This document shows positions 33,445 to 42,093 of a stretch of 64,000 bases of DNA, piece by piece. The notes under the pieces were generated by a model. It did no database searches and was not told where the DNA came from. It saw only the letters and a program-made list of their open reading frames with translations. This DNA comes from Sandaracinus sp964481145 (GTDB lineage Bacteria > Myxococcota_A > Polyangia > Polyangiales > Sandaracinaceae), in assembly GCA_964481145.1 (NCBI GenBank), contig CAYZTA010000033.1, positions 1-64,000 on the forward strand. The letters are read 5' to 3'. Position 1 is the stretch's first letter. Every line of letters starts with the position of its first letter. Both the position numbers and the translations under genes were made by a program.

Positions 33445-34770
33445 ATGGAAGGCATGAGCACACGAGACCTGAACGAGGCCAAGCCCGATTCCGTCGTGGA
33501 TCGCCGATACGTGATCCGACGCGAAATCGCGCGAGGTGGAATGGGCCGTGTGTTCGAAGCCGAGCACCTGGTCACGCACGGCAAAGTCGCGTTGAAGACG
33601 CTTGCACGTCCTGCGCTCGACAATCCATCGGCGCATACCCGGTTGCTCCGCGAAGCACGCGTTCTCGGCAGAATCCGACATCCCAATGTCATCCTCGTAC
33701 AAGACGCCGGCACCTGTCCTGAGTACGGGCCTTTCGTCGCACTTCAGATGATCGAAGGCCGTCCTCTCGACGGCGTGCTCCTTTCGCGCCGCACGTTGCC
33801 GGTGCCTCAAGCCGTGGCGGTCGTCGTGCAACTCTGCCAAGCACTCACGGCAGTCCATCAGTTTGGGATCGTGCACCGCGATGTGAAGCCTTCCAATCTG
33901 CTCGTTGCGCACTCTCCTCTCGGCAATCACCTCGAGCTCATCGATTTTGGCGTCGCAAAGATGGGCGCCGAAGAGACCCTCGAAACCAAATTGACGCGCT
34001 CAGGAGAACTGCTCGGAACGGTCGAATACATGTCGCCCGAGCAGATCACTGGACGTGGTGTCATCGACGAACGCAGTGACATTTATGCGGCTGGAGTCGT
34101 TCTCTATGAATGTCTGACGGGTGAAGTGCCCTTCAGCGGAAGTCCCACGGCCGTCATCACGAGCCTCGTCAGCGGTGCGCGTCCCCCTGGAATCCGAGAA
34201 CGCCGAGGCGATGTTCCGCTCGCCCTCGAAGCCGTCGCTCGCAGAGCCCTCGAAGTCGATTTGGAACGTCGTTACACCTCGGCCCGAGAGTTCGCCAACG
34301 CATGCATCGAGTCCATCGCTGGGCAGATTGCACCACTCGAGCTCCTCGAAGCGCGCGACGATCGAAATGAGAGAGAGATTCCAACGCAAGCCCCGCGTGC
34401 TCCTTCGGTGCCTCTCGACAGCCCACAAAGACGACGTCAATTCGTCCGCGCACCTTATGTCACACCGGTACGCGTCGTCCTTCCGAATGGCACGTGTGAC
34501 GGTCGCACCGAAGACATCTCCGAAGGCGGTGTGCTCGTCATCGCCGAGGCCGATTGCGCGAGCAATGAAAAGGTCAAAGTGCGGCTTCCCTTGCCGGCAA
34601 CGGGACGCGTCGTCACGCTCGAAGCGATCACCCGTTGGGTCAAAACGAATCGCGCTCAACGAGCGCTCGGCCTCGAGTTCACGAATGCAAGCGACGACGT
34701 GAAGAAAGAAATCCGCGCCTACGCTGCTCTCATGACCGGAGCGAAGATCGATCCCGAGAATCTCCGCTAA
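33445..34770 (+). CDS. Ser/Thr protein kinase fused to a PilZ domain
   Basis: A 441-residue cytoplasmic protein. Kinase motifs are ARGGMGRVFEAE, Lys51 in VALKTL, HRDVKPSN (144-151) and DFG (167-169), with the activation-segment motif GTVEYMSPEQ, so the kinase looks active. The C-terminal 110 residues form a PilZ domain with both c-di-GMP-binding motifs intact: RQFVR (R-x-x-x-R) and DISEGG (D-x-S-x-x-G). No membrane helix is present. The fusion suggests kinase activity controlled by c-di-GMP, or a kinase directed to c-di-GMP-dependent partners. ATG 33445 or 33454 could start translation. Confidence 0.9.
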   Translation: MEGMSTRDLNEAKPDSVVDRRYVIRREIARGGMGRVFEAEHLVTHGKVALKTLARPALDNPSAHTRLLREARVLGRIRHPNVILVQDAGTCPEYGPFVALQMIEGRPLDGVLLSRRTLPVPQAVAVVVQLCQALTAVHQFGIVHRDVKPSNLLVAHSPLGNHLELIDFGVAKMGAEETLETKLTRSGELLGTVEYMSPEQITGRGVIDERSDIYAAGVVLYECLTGEVPFSGSPTAVITSLVSGARPPGIRERRGDVPLALEAVARRALEVDLERRYTSAREFANACIESIAGQIAPLELLEARDDRNEREIPTQAPRAPSVPLDSPQRRRQFVRAPYVTPVRVVLPNGTCDGRTEDISEGGVLVIAEADCASNEKVKVRLPLPATGRVVTLEAITRWVKTNRAQRALGLEFTNASDDVKKEIRAYAALMTGAKIDPENLR

Positions 34771-34817
34771 GCCGTCTAAAGACCATGCTGCTTTCGAGAC
34801 CGTGCTAGCGTGAGTGC

Positions 34818-36404
34818 ATGGGCGAGCTCGTGATCAAGAAGCATTTCAACACGGCGGGTCCTTGTAACCCCGAGTGGCACTACATGGTGCCTCCGCTGCC
34901 GCGGGTGCCGGAGGCCCACGGACTGGTGATGGGTGGAGCCTACTTCGTGCTGCACGCTCCGCGGCAGACCGGCAAGACCACGTTCTTGCGTGCGTTCGCC
35001 GAGCAGCTCACGAGCGAAGGCATCGTCACCGCGCTCTACGTCAGCTGTGAGGCGGCGAGCGCCAAAGGAAACGACGATGTGGCAGCTCAAAGCACGCTCG
35101 TCTCGCGCATCATCTCCCAGGCAGAGCTCCAACTGCCCGAGGCCCTGCGTCCTGCGCCCTTCGTGCCGCCCAACCCAGAGACTTTGTTCATCGATTTTCT
35201 GCGGCATTGGTCAGAGAGTTCTCCGCGCAAGCTGGTGCTTCTCATGGACGAGATCGATTCTCTGATCGGTCAGAGTCTGATCTCGATTCTCCGCCAGCTG
35301 CGCGATGGCTTTGCCGAGCGTCCTGACCACGCCCCCTGGTCAGTGATCTTGTGCGGAATGCGCGATGTGCGCGACTACAAGATGGCGAGCGGAGGAGACC
35401 CTGCACGCCTCGGGACCGCGAGCCCTTTCAACGTGAAAATCGAGTCGCTGCGGCTCGGCGATTTTGATGAGGGGGATGTCCGAGAGCTGCTCGGACAGCA
35501 CACCACGGCCACAGGGCAAGTCTTTGACGAAGAAGCCACCACGCGTCTCATCGAGCTCGCGGGAGGTCAGCCTTGGCTCGTCAACTCATTGGCCCGTGAG
35601 GTCGTCGACAAGATGAAAGTGGAGGGAACGATCCATCGTTCCCACATCGACAAAGCCAAAGAGCGTCTCATCCTCGCGCGCGCCACCCATCTCGACTCAC
35701 TCGTCAGCAAGCTCAACGAGCCCCGGGTGCGAAGGGTCATCGAGCCCTTGCTCGCAGGCGAGCTTCCACAAGTCGACGAGATATTCAACGATGATGTCTC
35801 CTATGTCGTCGATCTGGGGCTCGTGAAATCGCAGCCGCTACGCATGGCCAACCCGATCTATACCGAGGTCGTCGCGCGCGTGCTCGCCGCACCCGCACAA
35901 GAAACGGTGACCGCGGATCCTCGCTCCTTCGTGCGCGCCGATGGACGCTTCGATCTCGATGTGCTTCTTCGCGAGTTCGCTTCGTTTTGGATCGAACAAG
36001 GAGACACGCTGACAGAGTCGATCACCTACCGCGAAGCCGGCGCGCAACTCGTCTTGATGGCGTTCCTTCAGCGCATCGTCAATGGCGGAGGGACCGTATC
36101 GCGCGAGTACGGCATCGGCAGTCGGCGCATCGATTTGCTTTTGACCTGGCCGTACACCGATGCCGCAGGCAAGCGACACGTTCAGCGCGAAGCCATCGAG
36201 CTCAAAGTCTGGCGAGACGGAAGAAAAGATCCACTCACCGAAGGGCTACTCCAGATCGAGCGCTACCTCGACAAAGTCGGGCTCGACCATGGGGTGCTCA
36301 TCCTGTTCGATCGACGCGCGGATGCCGCGCCTCTCGAGGAACGCACCCACGAAGAGGCCGCCACCACCGCCAAGGGGCGCCCCATCCGCGTCCTGCGCGC
36401 GTGA
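34818..36404 (+). CDS. AAA-type ATPase with C-terminal PD-(D/E)XK-like nuclease domain
   Basis: A 528-residue protein starting MGELVIKKHFNTAGPCNPEW. The ATPase has a Walker-A-like P-loop (APRQTGKTTFL, about residues 48-58) and Walker B KLVLLMDEIDS, followed by a sensor-like arm and a winged-helix-like stretch. The C-terminus (about 420-490) has RRIDLLLTW and EAIELKVW, which fit the D and E-x-K of the PD-(D/E)XK fold found in AAA-ATPase-like/PDDEXK_9 proteins. Such genes are common, often multi-copy, and of unknown role. It may be an accessory gene; a defence role is only a possibility. It is convergent with the halogenase-like gene. Confidence 0.8.
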   Translation: MGELVIKKHFNTAGPCNPEWHYMVPPLPRVPEAHGLVMGGAYFVLHAPRQTGKTTFLRAFAEQLTSEGIVTALYVSCEAASAKGNDDVAAQSTLVSRIISQAELQLPEALRPAPFVPPNPETLFIDFLRHWSESSPRKLVLLMDEIDSLIGQSLISILRQLRDGFAERPDHAPWSVILCGMRDVRDYKMASGGDPARLGTASPFNVKIESLRLGDFDEGDVRELLGQHTTATGQVFDEEATTRLIELAGGQPWLVNSLAREVVDKMKVEGTIHRSHIDKAKERLILARATHLDSLVSKLNEPRVRRVIEPLLAGELPQVDEIFNDDVSYVVDLGLVKSQPLRMANPIYTEVVARVLAAPAQETVTADPRSFVRADGRFDLDVLLREFASFWIEQGDTLTESITYREAGAQLVLMAFLQRIVNGGGTVSREYGIGSRRIDLLLTWPYTDAAGKRHVQREAIELKVWRDGRKDPLTEGLLQIERYLDKVGLDHGVLILFDRRADAAPLEERTHEEAATTAKGRPIRVLRA

Positions 36405-36502
36405 GCGCGCAACACTCTGTGCTTTGATCATTGCATGCGCATCGAGAAGCTTGCGCCATCGTGCATCCTCGGCGATCAAGAGCCCCGTTCGGATTCCGTG
36501 AA

Positions 36503-38257
36503 TCATCGAAGAGACTCCACCAGCGAAGCGAGTGAACCCATGTCGGGATGACGCTCTGGCCGACCGACACAACGCTCGAAATCCCGAGCCACGAGTGAAA
36601 GACTGCGACGTCGCGCGCCTCCCTCGGCCTGCTCGGCAACGATCCGCGCCGGATCGATCTGCATCTGCCATGAGTCGAACTCGATTGCGCGCGCGAAATC
36701 GTTCGCTTGCGTCGGCCCAAGCGCCTGGATCGCGTGTAAAAACATCTCGATCAAGAGCTCTTCGGCCAAGCCGAGCTTCTCGCGCATGTACGCGAACGTC
36801 TCGTCCGGGCTCATCTCTTTGACGAGATCGAGGTGCAGATTGGCGAGAAGTGAAGGGATCGGCGGCAACGTCACGTGCACCGCGCGCGGCTCGTCATGGA
36901 CGCGCTTGGCCCACTCGGACAAGAGCTTCTGCGCGCGGAACGTCAATGTCGCATAGCCCTTGGCCACCTCCACGAAACGCGCGTGTTCCTCAGGCGGGAG
37001 CTTCCAGAGTTGCTTGAAGAAATACTGACACACGAACGCCCAATAATTGAAATCGTCCCAATAGACCTTCGCCGCCATCACGCGCGGCTCCCCATAACAA
37101 GGCGCGGCTTTTCGATAGATCTCACAAGCCACATCGAAGAAGCGCAAATAGAACGAGTCGTATTCATCGACACGAGAGACATAGTCCTCGCCCGCCAAGT
37201 CCATGCGCACGAGCTCGGCCGCGAAGCAATTGCTGAGCGCGATGAAATCCGAACCAGGCGAATAAAAAGGATCGGCGAAGGAGCCCGCTTCCCCCACACA
37301 CGCCCATCGCTCCTTCGAAAACACTTTGGTCGTGTCGTGGCTGTAGTGCCTCAGACAAAGAAAATCTTTGGCTTCGCGATCGGCGATTTGCTCCCAAATC
37401 CGCGGCTCGTGATGCGCGATCCACGCCTTCGTCTTTTCGAGCGTATGGATCGTATCGAAAGGATGCACTTCATCGTGAACGACGACACCGATGCTCGTGT
37501 GGCCCGTCGAGAGCGGAATGAGCCAAAGCCAATATCCAGTCCCCATGAAATGCACGGTGGAGAGCCACCGAATGCGATCGGGATCACGGGCATGCCACGC
37601 GCGCTCGCTCTCGGGCACGAAGTCGCCCATGTCGATCTTTCCATCGACCCGATACCACGATGCATTCGCTCGATGTCCACTCGGGCGTGTGAGCCCGAGC
37701 TTCTTTCGAAGAAGCCCTGCCCGACCCGCCGCATCGATCACCCAACGTGCGCGAACCGTGCGCGGCTCCCCTTGCGAGCCCTCCGAAACGACCACTTCGT
37801 GTTCATCCTCACCTTCGCCAAAGCGAATCTCACGGACCGAATACCCCTCCATCAACCTCACACCATCAGCCTCACACATCGCACGAAGATCCGTTTCGAA
37901 TCGGCCTCGATCGAGCTGGAACGATGGCACTTTCGGGAGCTCGGGAGGCCCAATTTCCGTACGCTCGTGAAGCGCATGGGTACGGCCACCTCCTGGAAAA
38001 AACCGAAGCCCATTCTTGATGAGGTGACGCTCTCGCAGATAACCACCAAGCCCAAGAACGGTCCCGAAATAATGAGAGCCGAGCTCGACGCTCGATTCAC
38101 CCACTTTATGTGCCGCATCCGGCAATGGGCGACGCTGCCGCTCGACGATCACCACCGACGCGCGCGGCACCTCCCGCCGCAGCTGCCGTGCGAGCGTCAA
38201 CCCACTGAGCCCACCACCGCAAATCACCACATCACACGAGATTACGTCAGTCTGCAT
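36503..38257 (-). CDS. Flavin-dependent halogenase-like FAD oxidoreductase
   Basis: A 584-residue FAD enzyme with all three marks of FADH2-dependent halogenases: GGGLSG at residues 14-19 (G-x-G-x-x-G), WLWLIP at 243-248 (W-x-W-x-I-P) and FADPFYSPG at 327-335 (F-x-x-P-x-x-S-x-G). A Lys in KNGLRFF (residue 81) sits where halogenases carry their catalytic Lys. It would chlorinate or brominate an activated, possibly ACP-bound, aromatic or polyene. It ends a run that also holds two ACP dehydratase-like hot-dog proteins and a FabG-like reductase, matching halogenase-like genes in aryl-polyene/xanthomonadin clusters. Some relatives do not halogenate, so the activity is unproven. Confidence 0.8.
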   Translation of the reverse strand: MQTDVISCDVVICGGGLSGLTLARQLRREVPRASVVIVERQRRPLPDAAHKVGESSVELGSHYFGTVLGLGGYLRERHLIKNGLRFFPGGGRTHALHERTEIGPPELPKVPSFQLDRGRFETDLRAMCEADGVRLMEGYSVREIRFGEGEDEHEVVVSEGSQGEPRTVRARWVIDAAGRAGLLRKKLGLTRPSGHRANASWYRVDGKIDMGDFVPESERAWHARDPDRIRWLSTVHFMGTGYWLWLIPLSTGHTSIGVVVHDEVHPFDTIHTLEKTKAWIAHHEPRIWEQIADREAKDFLCLRHYSHDTTKVFSKERWACVGEAGSFADPFYSPGSDFIALSNCFAAELVRMDLAGEDYVSRVDEYDSFYLRFFDVACEIYRKAAPCYGEPRVMAAKVYWDDFNYWAFVCQYFFKQLWKLPPEEHARFVEVAKGYATLTFRAQKLLSEWAKRVHDEPRAVHVTLPPIPSLLANLHLDLVKEMSPDETFAYMREKLGLAEELLIEMFLHAIQALGPTQANDFARAIEFDSWQMQIDPARIVAEQAEGGARRRSLSLVARDFERCVGRPERHPDMGSLASLVESLR

Positions 38258-38293
38258 TTCGATTCTCTGTTCAGCCCACGAACGATCGGGAGC

Positions 38294-39100
38294 TCATCGA
38301 CGCGCTTTACGGGACAGCTCACGCCGCTCGCTCTCGCTCGATTCCACATCGAAATCGTCCGAATCATGCTCGTCGATGTCGACCCGAACTCGAGGCGGGC
38401 GCGATGCCTCGGCACGCGACTCTTCACGCGCGCTCGGCGCTCGCTGTTGCTTCCGTTCGACGTACCGATTGAACTCCGTATCCGGAACGGGACCTCTTGG
38501 CGCCCGTCGGGTCGCCTCGTCGACTTTGCGCGCCACTGTCATGAGTGCGTCGACGCCCGCTTCGACCGCCCGCTCGAATTCCATGGGGGGCCAATCGCCT
38601 TTCCCACGCCGCCGACGCGCCTCGCGCTCCCGCTGCCTTTGCTCGCGTCGCCGCTCCGCCTCGCGCTTGCGCCTCTCACGACGGGTCACCCGTTCGACTT
38701 GGGCCGCCGTCGGTGCGCGATACGCAGACACACCATGAAGTGCGACGAAGATCCCCCACCACAAGAGCGGCCAAAAGAACCAAAAGCCGCCGCCCCCCAC
38801 GAGATCGATCAGAAAAAGGCCGGTGTTGACCACCAACCAAGTCACAACATGTGAACCGAAGCTTCGACGCCTTGCTGCATTCCATGCATCGACCGCGAGC
38901 CGATCTCGTCGCGCCTCGGTCAGCTCACCAGCCGCTTCTTCGAGCGCTCCGAGATCGATCCCGGCTTCTCGTGCTGCGACCACGAGTTCGTCATGCCTCA
39001 GCCCGTCGATCCCTTCCGCATGCGTCCTCTCAGCCGCACGGCGAAGAATTTCCCGAGCCTCTTCCCGGGTGTACTGACGTTGGCTGCGGTCTTCGGACAT
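38294..39100 (-). CDS. 2TM-domain protein with charged tail
   Basis: A 268-residue protein. An N-terminal helical segment (REEAREILRRAAERTHAEG, then DLGALEEAAGELTEAR) precedes two close membrane helices (about residues 85-125: FGSHVVTWLVVNTGLFLIDL, FFWPLLWWGIFVALHG). A very Arg-rich coiled coil (about 140-165) and an acidic end follow. This matches the 2TM domain family plus an SHOCT-like or DUF1707-like head. ATG 39100 was preferred over a TTG at 39112. It lies between the FabG-like and halogenase-like genes, but a role with them is only suggested by position. Confidence 0.65.
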   Translation of the reverse strand: MSEDRSQRQYTREEAREILRRAAERTHAEGIDGLRHDELVVAAREAGIDLGALEEAAGELTEARRDRLAVDAWNAARRRSFGSHVVTWLVVNTGLFLIDLVGGGGFWFFWPLLWWGIFVALHGVSAYRAPTAAQVERVTRRERRKREAERRREQRQREREARRRRGKGDWPPMEFERAVEAGVDALMTVARKVDEATRRAPRGPVPDTEFNRYVERKQQRAPSAREESRAEASRPPRVRVDIDEHDSDDFDVESSESERRELSRKARR

Positions 39101-39149
39101 CGTTCGGGACAATTTCTACCACGCAACGTGCCACCGCGCCGTTTCGTCT

Positions 39150-39893
39150 TCAGCACATACCGCCGTTGATCCCAATCACCTGACCTGTGATGTAGGACGC
39201 GGCGTCACTACACAAAAACACGACAACGGCAGCCACCTCCTCCGGCGTTCCCACGCGGCGCATCGGAATATGCTCGAGGACTTTGTCGAGGGGTGTCCCC
39301 TGCGCCAATGCTCCTTGAAACATATCGGTCTCGACGGGCCCGGGCGCAACGGCGTTGACCGTGACCTTTCGCTTCGCCATTTCCTGAGCGAGCGCTTTGG
39401 TCGCTCCGATCAATCCCGCTTTGGCCGCCGAGTAGTTCACTTGGCCGCGGTTGCCCACCACCCCTGAAACGCTCGCGATATTGACGATCCGTCCAAAGCG
39501 CGCTCGCACCATCGGCATGACGAGCGGCTGGGTCACATTGTAAAACCCATCGAGGGTCGTGCGCGTGACGCTTTGCCACTGCTCACGCGACATCGCTGGA
39601 AAGGGAGCATCTGCGGTGATGCCCGCGTTGTTGACGAGGACCCCGATGGGCTCTCGCCCTTCGATGAGCTTCATCATCGCGATCGCGCTCGCTTCCGCGT
39701 CCGTCACATCGAACCGCGAAAGCTCCGCCCGGCCTCCCTCTTTTTCGATCGCGGCCTTCACGGCATGCGCCGCATCATCGTTCGATCGATATTGGACGAT
39801 CACCGGATGCCCCGCGCGAGCGAGCGCGATGGCCGTGGCCGCTCCGATTCCTCGGCTCGCCCCGGTGATGAGAGCCCTCGGTTTTTCTTTCAT
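39150..39893 (-). CDS. 3-oxoacyl-ACP reductase (FabG/ApeQ-like SDR)
   Basis: A 247-residue short-chain dehydrogenase. It has the NADP-binding TGASRGIG near the start, NNAGI in the central helix region, catalytic Ser in NIASVSG, and YSAAKAG with the Tyr-x-x-x-Lys pair, then PGPVETDM. The product reduces beta-ketoacyl-ACP to beta-hydroxyacyl-ACP. Its ATG overlaps the TGA of the hot-dog protein upstream (ATGA). A longer frame to 39968 is rejected for that reason. With the two dehydratase-like neighbours it reproduces the ApeQ-ApeP-ApeI set of aryl-polyene pathways; it could otherwise serve general fatty-acid synthesis. Confidence 0.9.
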   Translation of the reverse strand: MKEKPRALITGASRGIGAATAIALARAGHPVIVQYRSNDDAAHAVKAAIEKEGGRAELSRFDVTDAEASAIAMMKLIEGREPIGVLVNNAGITADAPFPAMSREQWQSVTRTTLDGFYNVTQPLVMPMVRARFGRIVNIASVSGVVGNRGQVNYSAAKAGLIGATKALAQEMAKRKVTVNAVAPGPVETDMFQGALAQGTPLDKVLEHIPMRRVGTPEEVAAVVVFLCSDAASYITGQVIGINGGMC

Positions 39894-40333
39894 GTCTCGC
39901 GTCCCATGCCCATCGCGACGTTGATCGTGCCTCGCGCGATCGTCTCGCCTTGCCGAAGGAGCTCGCACTCATACTGCGCCGCTGGTGGCATCGACATGAT
40001 TTGCTTGGCTCGCACGACGAGCATGTCGCCCACGAAGACACGATCGACGAAGAGCTCGAGTTTGCGCGTTCCGAGCAACGCGCCTGCCGTCATTCCACCT
40101 CCTTTGGAGAGCGCGAGATATCCAAAATGGGCCGCGGCCGTCTGCGCGAAGAGCTCGAGGGCCACGAGCGCGCTCATCGCGCCGTTCTCGACGAACGAGT
40201 CACTCGCAACAATCGTCTTCTCGCACACCACATCGCTATCGGAGCACGCGCTCATGCGATCGAGCCATAACATCGGTGCGCGATGCGGCATGAACGTCGT
40301 CAGAGGCGGAAATGTTTGTGTCTCGGTCTGCAT
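39890..40333 (-). CDS. ApeP-like hot-dog beta-hydroxyacyl-ACP dehydratase
   Basis: A 147-residue single hot-dog protein. The start LTTFMPHRAPMLWLDRMSAC and the helix SFVENGAMSALVALELFAQT, then AAAHFGY, match the ApeP-type dehydratase of aryl-polyene clusters, which eliminates water from beta-hydroxyacyl-ACP in each elongation cycle. LLGTRKLEL follows. ATG 40333 is used; a TTG two codons earlier is possible. It follows the ApeI-like gene by 9 bases and overlaps the FabG-like gene, so the three are clearly co-transcribed. Confidence 0.8.
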   Translation of the reverse strand: MQTETQTFPPLTTFMPHRAPMLWLDRMSACSDSDVVCEKTIVASDSFVENGAMSALVALELFAQTAAAHFGYLALSKGGGMTAGALLGTRKLELFVDRVFVGDMLVVRAKQIMSMPPAAQYECELLRQGETIARGTINVAMGMGRET

Positions 40334-40342
40334 TCTCAAGGC

Positions 40343-40696
40343 TCACGACGCATACACGATCACCCCTGAAGCACAACGCTCATCACCGCGTGCAATCGTG
40401 AACCGAAGCTGAGCCTCATCCCCCGACGTGCTCCGCTCCAGCACGAGATCGAGGGCGTCACCAGGACGAATCATCGCCTCGAACTTCACGCGAGCGATCC
40501 GTTTCTCACGTCCTAGATCGCCGAACGTCTCGCGGCCACGCTGGTGCGCCAATCCAATGAGCTGAGCGATGCCAGGAAGGACCGGATTTCCTTCGAAATG
40601 CCCGGAAAAATAGCGGAGATCATGAGGAACGAGCGCGCGGAGACGCGCACGCGACTCGGTCCGTTCGATGCACGAAACGATGAAGTCCTCGCCCAT
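40343..40696 (-). CDS. ApeI-like hot-dog beta-hydroxyacyl-ACP dehydratase
   Basis: A 117-residue hot-dog protein with the FabA/FabZ-like signature HDLRYFSGHFEGNPVLPGIA, then QLIGLAHQRG, as in the ApeI dehydratase. The His of GHF and nearby PVLPG loop are the usual active-site features. An upstream frame to 40759 would overlap the AgmX-domain gene; the ATG at 40696, 13 bases after that gene's stop, gives MGEDFIVSCIERTESRARLR, a normal hot-dog N-terminus. It is the first gene of the dehydratase-dehydratase-reductase trio. Confidence 0.8.
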   Translation of the reverse strand: MGEDFIVSCIERTESRARLRALVPHDLRYFSGHFEGNPVLPGIAQLIGLAHQRGRETFGDLGREKRIARVKFEAMIRPGDALDLVLERSTSGDEAQLRFTIARGDERCASGVIVYAS

Positions 40697-40709
40697 GGTC
40701 GCAATCGTT

Positions 40710-41303
40710 TTAGCGGCGAGGAGAGAAGTTGAACGGCACCTGCACGAGGGCGCAATCACGTCCGCCCGGCGCAGGGAACCGCATGTGTGAAGAAACGCCT
40801 CTCACACACGCAAACACATCTCGATCGCGCAACGTCCCACCCACCTGAGTGCCCGTCACCCGGCCATCGGACCCGACACGCAACGAAAGGGTCATCGTTC
40901 CCTCGAGCCCCGGATTCTGCTTCAGTTGGCGTTCGTAACAGTTTCGAATCTGCGCGTTGTGCTCTTGGATCACCTGACGAGCGGAAGCCGCCGCAATCTC
41001 ACCCGTGCAACTGTCCCAGCTTCGATCCGATTCGCGCACCACCCGTGTCGTCGTCGCGACTTGTCCCGCATCGGGTGGTGGCCCCGCATCAGGTTCGAGC
41101 TCCGGGATCTCGAACTCGTCCTCCACGAGCGCCCGCTCGGCCGTCCCAGCATCGGCCACTGCTGTCGTCACGGGCGTGGATGTGTTCTCGTCCGGCTGCG
41201 TCATGCACCAGACAAGCGCTGCAATGGCAAACATCGCCACCCCGAGGATCGCGTACTTTGCACCGCCTCCAGAAGGAGGAGGAGGCATCGACTCAGCAGC
41301 CAC
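40710..41303 (-). CDS. Small membrane-anchored AgmX/TonB-type C-terminal domain protein
   Basis: A 197-residue protein with one membrane helix near residues 16-34 (YAILGVAMFAIAALVWCM), an acidic Pro/Asp linker and a periplasmic AgmX-type domain. The latter has IQEHNAQIRNCYERQLKQNP, GSDGRVTGTQVGGTLRD and a Cys in FACVRGVSSHMRFPAPGGRD, the same pattern as the end of the GltJ-like protein at 11926-13671. Such domains occur in myxobacterial envelope energisation or adhesion systems. Its place between the pdh genes and the dehydratase trio has no obvious meaning. Confidence 0.75.
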   Translation of the reverse strand: MAAESMPPPPSGGGAKYAILGVAMFAIAALVWCMTQPDENTSTPVTTAVADAGTAERALVEDEFEIPELEPDAGPPPDAGQVATTTRVVRESDRSWDSCTGEIAAASARQVIQEHNAQIRNCYERQLKQNPGLEGTMTLSLRVGSDGRVTGTQVGGTLRDRDVFACVRGVSSHMRFPAPGGRDCALVQVPFNFSPRR

Positions 41304-41377
41304 GAGAACTCCCTTCGTAAGAAGACGTTTCTACCATGCCTGGGGACTGAGACGCTCTCAAAAGCGAAATCGGGACC

Positions 41378-42091
41378 TCAACGCAAAAGCGATCCCGTGA
41401 TCCGCAGCCGAAGATCCACGGTGGCCTCGAGCGCACCTTCGGGAATCACCCCTCCCGGCGATAGATCGAGGGTGGCGCGCGCCAACAAACGAACACGACG
41501 AGAGGTCGAGACGAGATAGTCCGACAGAGCGGCGACCCCTCCGGCATCCAGATTCACCGTCCCTGGCTCGGTCGCACCCGCCGGAATCGCGGCGAGCACG
41601 CCCAACACAACAACCCCCATCGCCGGATCCACTTCGGTCGCTGACTCGGGCCCCCAGAAGATCTCGACCGCAGGAATCTCGGTGGTCAGCGTATTCGATT
41701 GGATTTCGTAGCGAGCCTCGAGGATTTCGATCGCATCGACATGACGCAGCAAACCACGCGCATCCGCGGCGAGCGCTTCGACGTCCACGACGTCACCGAT
41801 GGGCGTCGAAATCGTCACGGGCGCCGGATCACAAACGGATTGCTCGCATGTGATCGGAAACGATTCCGTGCTCGGACACGACATCGCAGGTCCACACGGG
41901 ACGGTGACGAAGCGCGCTTGGCCCTCCTGCTCATCACGCAACTCGTTCGGCACCATGAGTGTTCCGAGATCTACATCCACGGGTCGCCCTCCGGTTTGGA
42001 CGACGAACACGACCGAATCGTCGCAGGCAGACGTCGCAAGCGCGATCGTAAGCAACGACAACGAAACAACAGAACGTCGAGACAAAGACAT
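41378..42091 (-). CDS. Lipoprotein of unknown function
   Basis: A 237-residue protein with a lipoprotein signal (SVVSLSLLTIALATSAC). The mature part contains Cys pairs (PCGPAMSCPSTESFPITCEQ, then SVC) and a beta-rich C-terminal half ending LEATVDLRLRITGSLLR. No family is recognised. The ATG at 42091 lies right after the stop of the E2 gene (42094), and a longer frame to 42187 overlaps that gene, so the shorter form was chosen. Confidence 0.7.
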   Translation of the reverse strand: MSLSRRSVVSLSLLTIALATSACDDSVVFVVQTGGRPVDVDLGTLMVPNELRDEQEGQARFVTVPCGPAMSCPSTESFPITCEQSVCDPAPVTISTPIGDVVDVEALAADARGLLRHVDAIEILEARYEIQSNTLTTEIPAVEIFWGPESATEVDPAMGVVVLGVLAAIPAGATEPGTVNLDAGGVAALSDYLVSTSRRVRLLARATLDLSPGGVIPEGALEATVDLRLRITGSLLR

Positions 42092-42093
42092 GT

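Noticed and set aside
36875..38854. 659-codon plus-strand frame
   Set aside because: Antisense to the halogenase-like and 2TM genes, rich in His/Arg/Pro as expected of a shadow frame.
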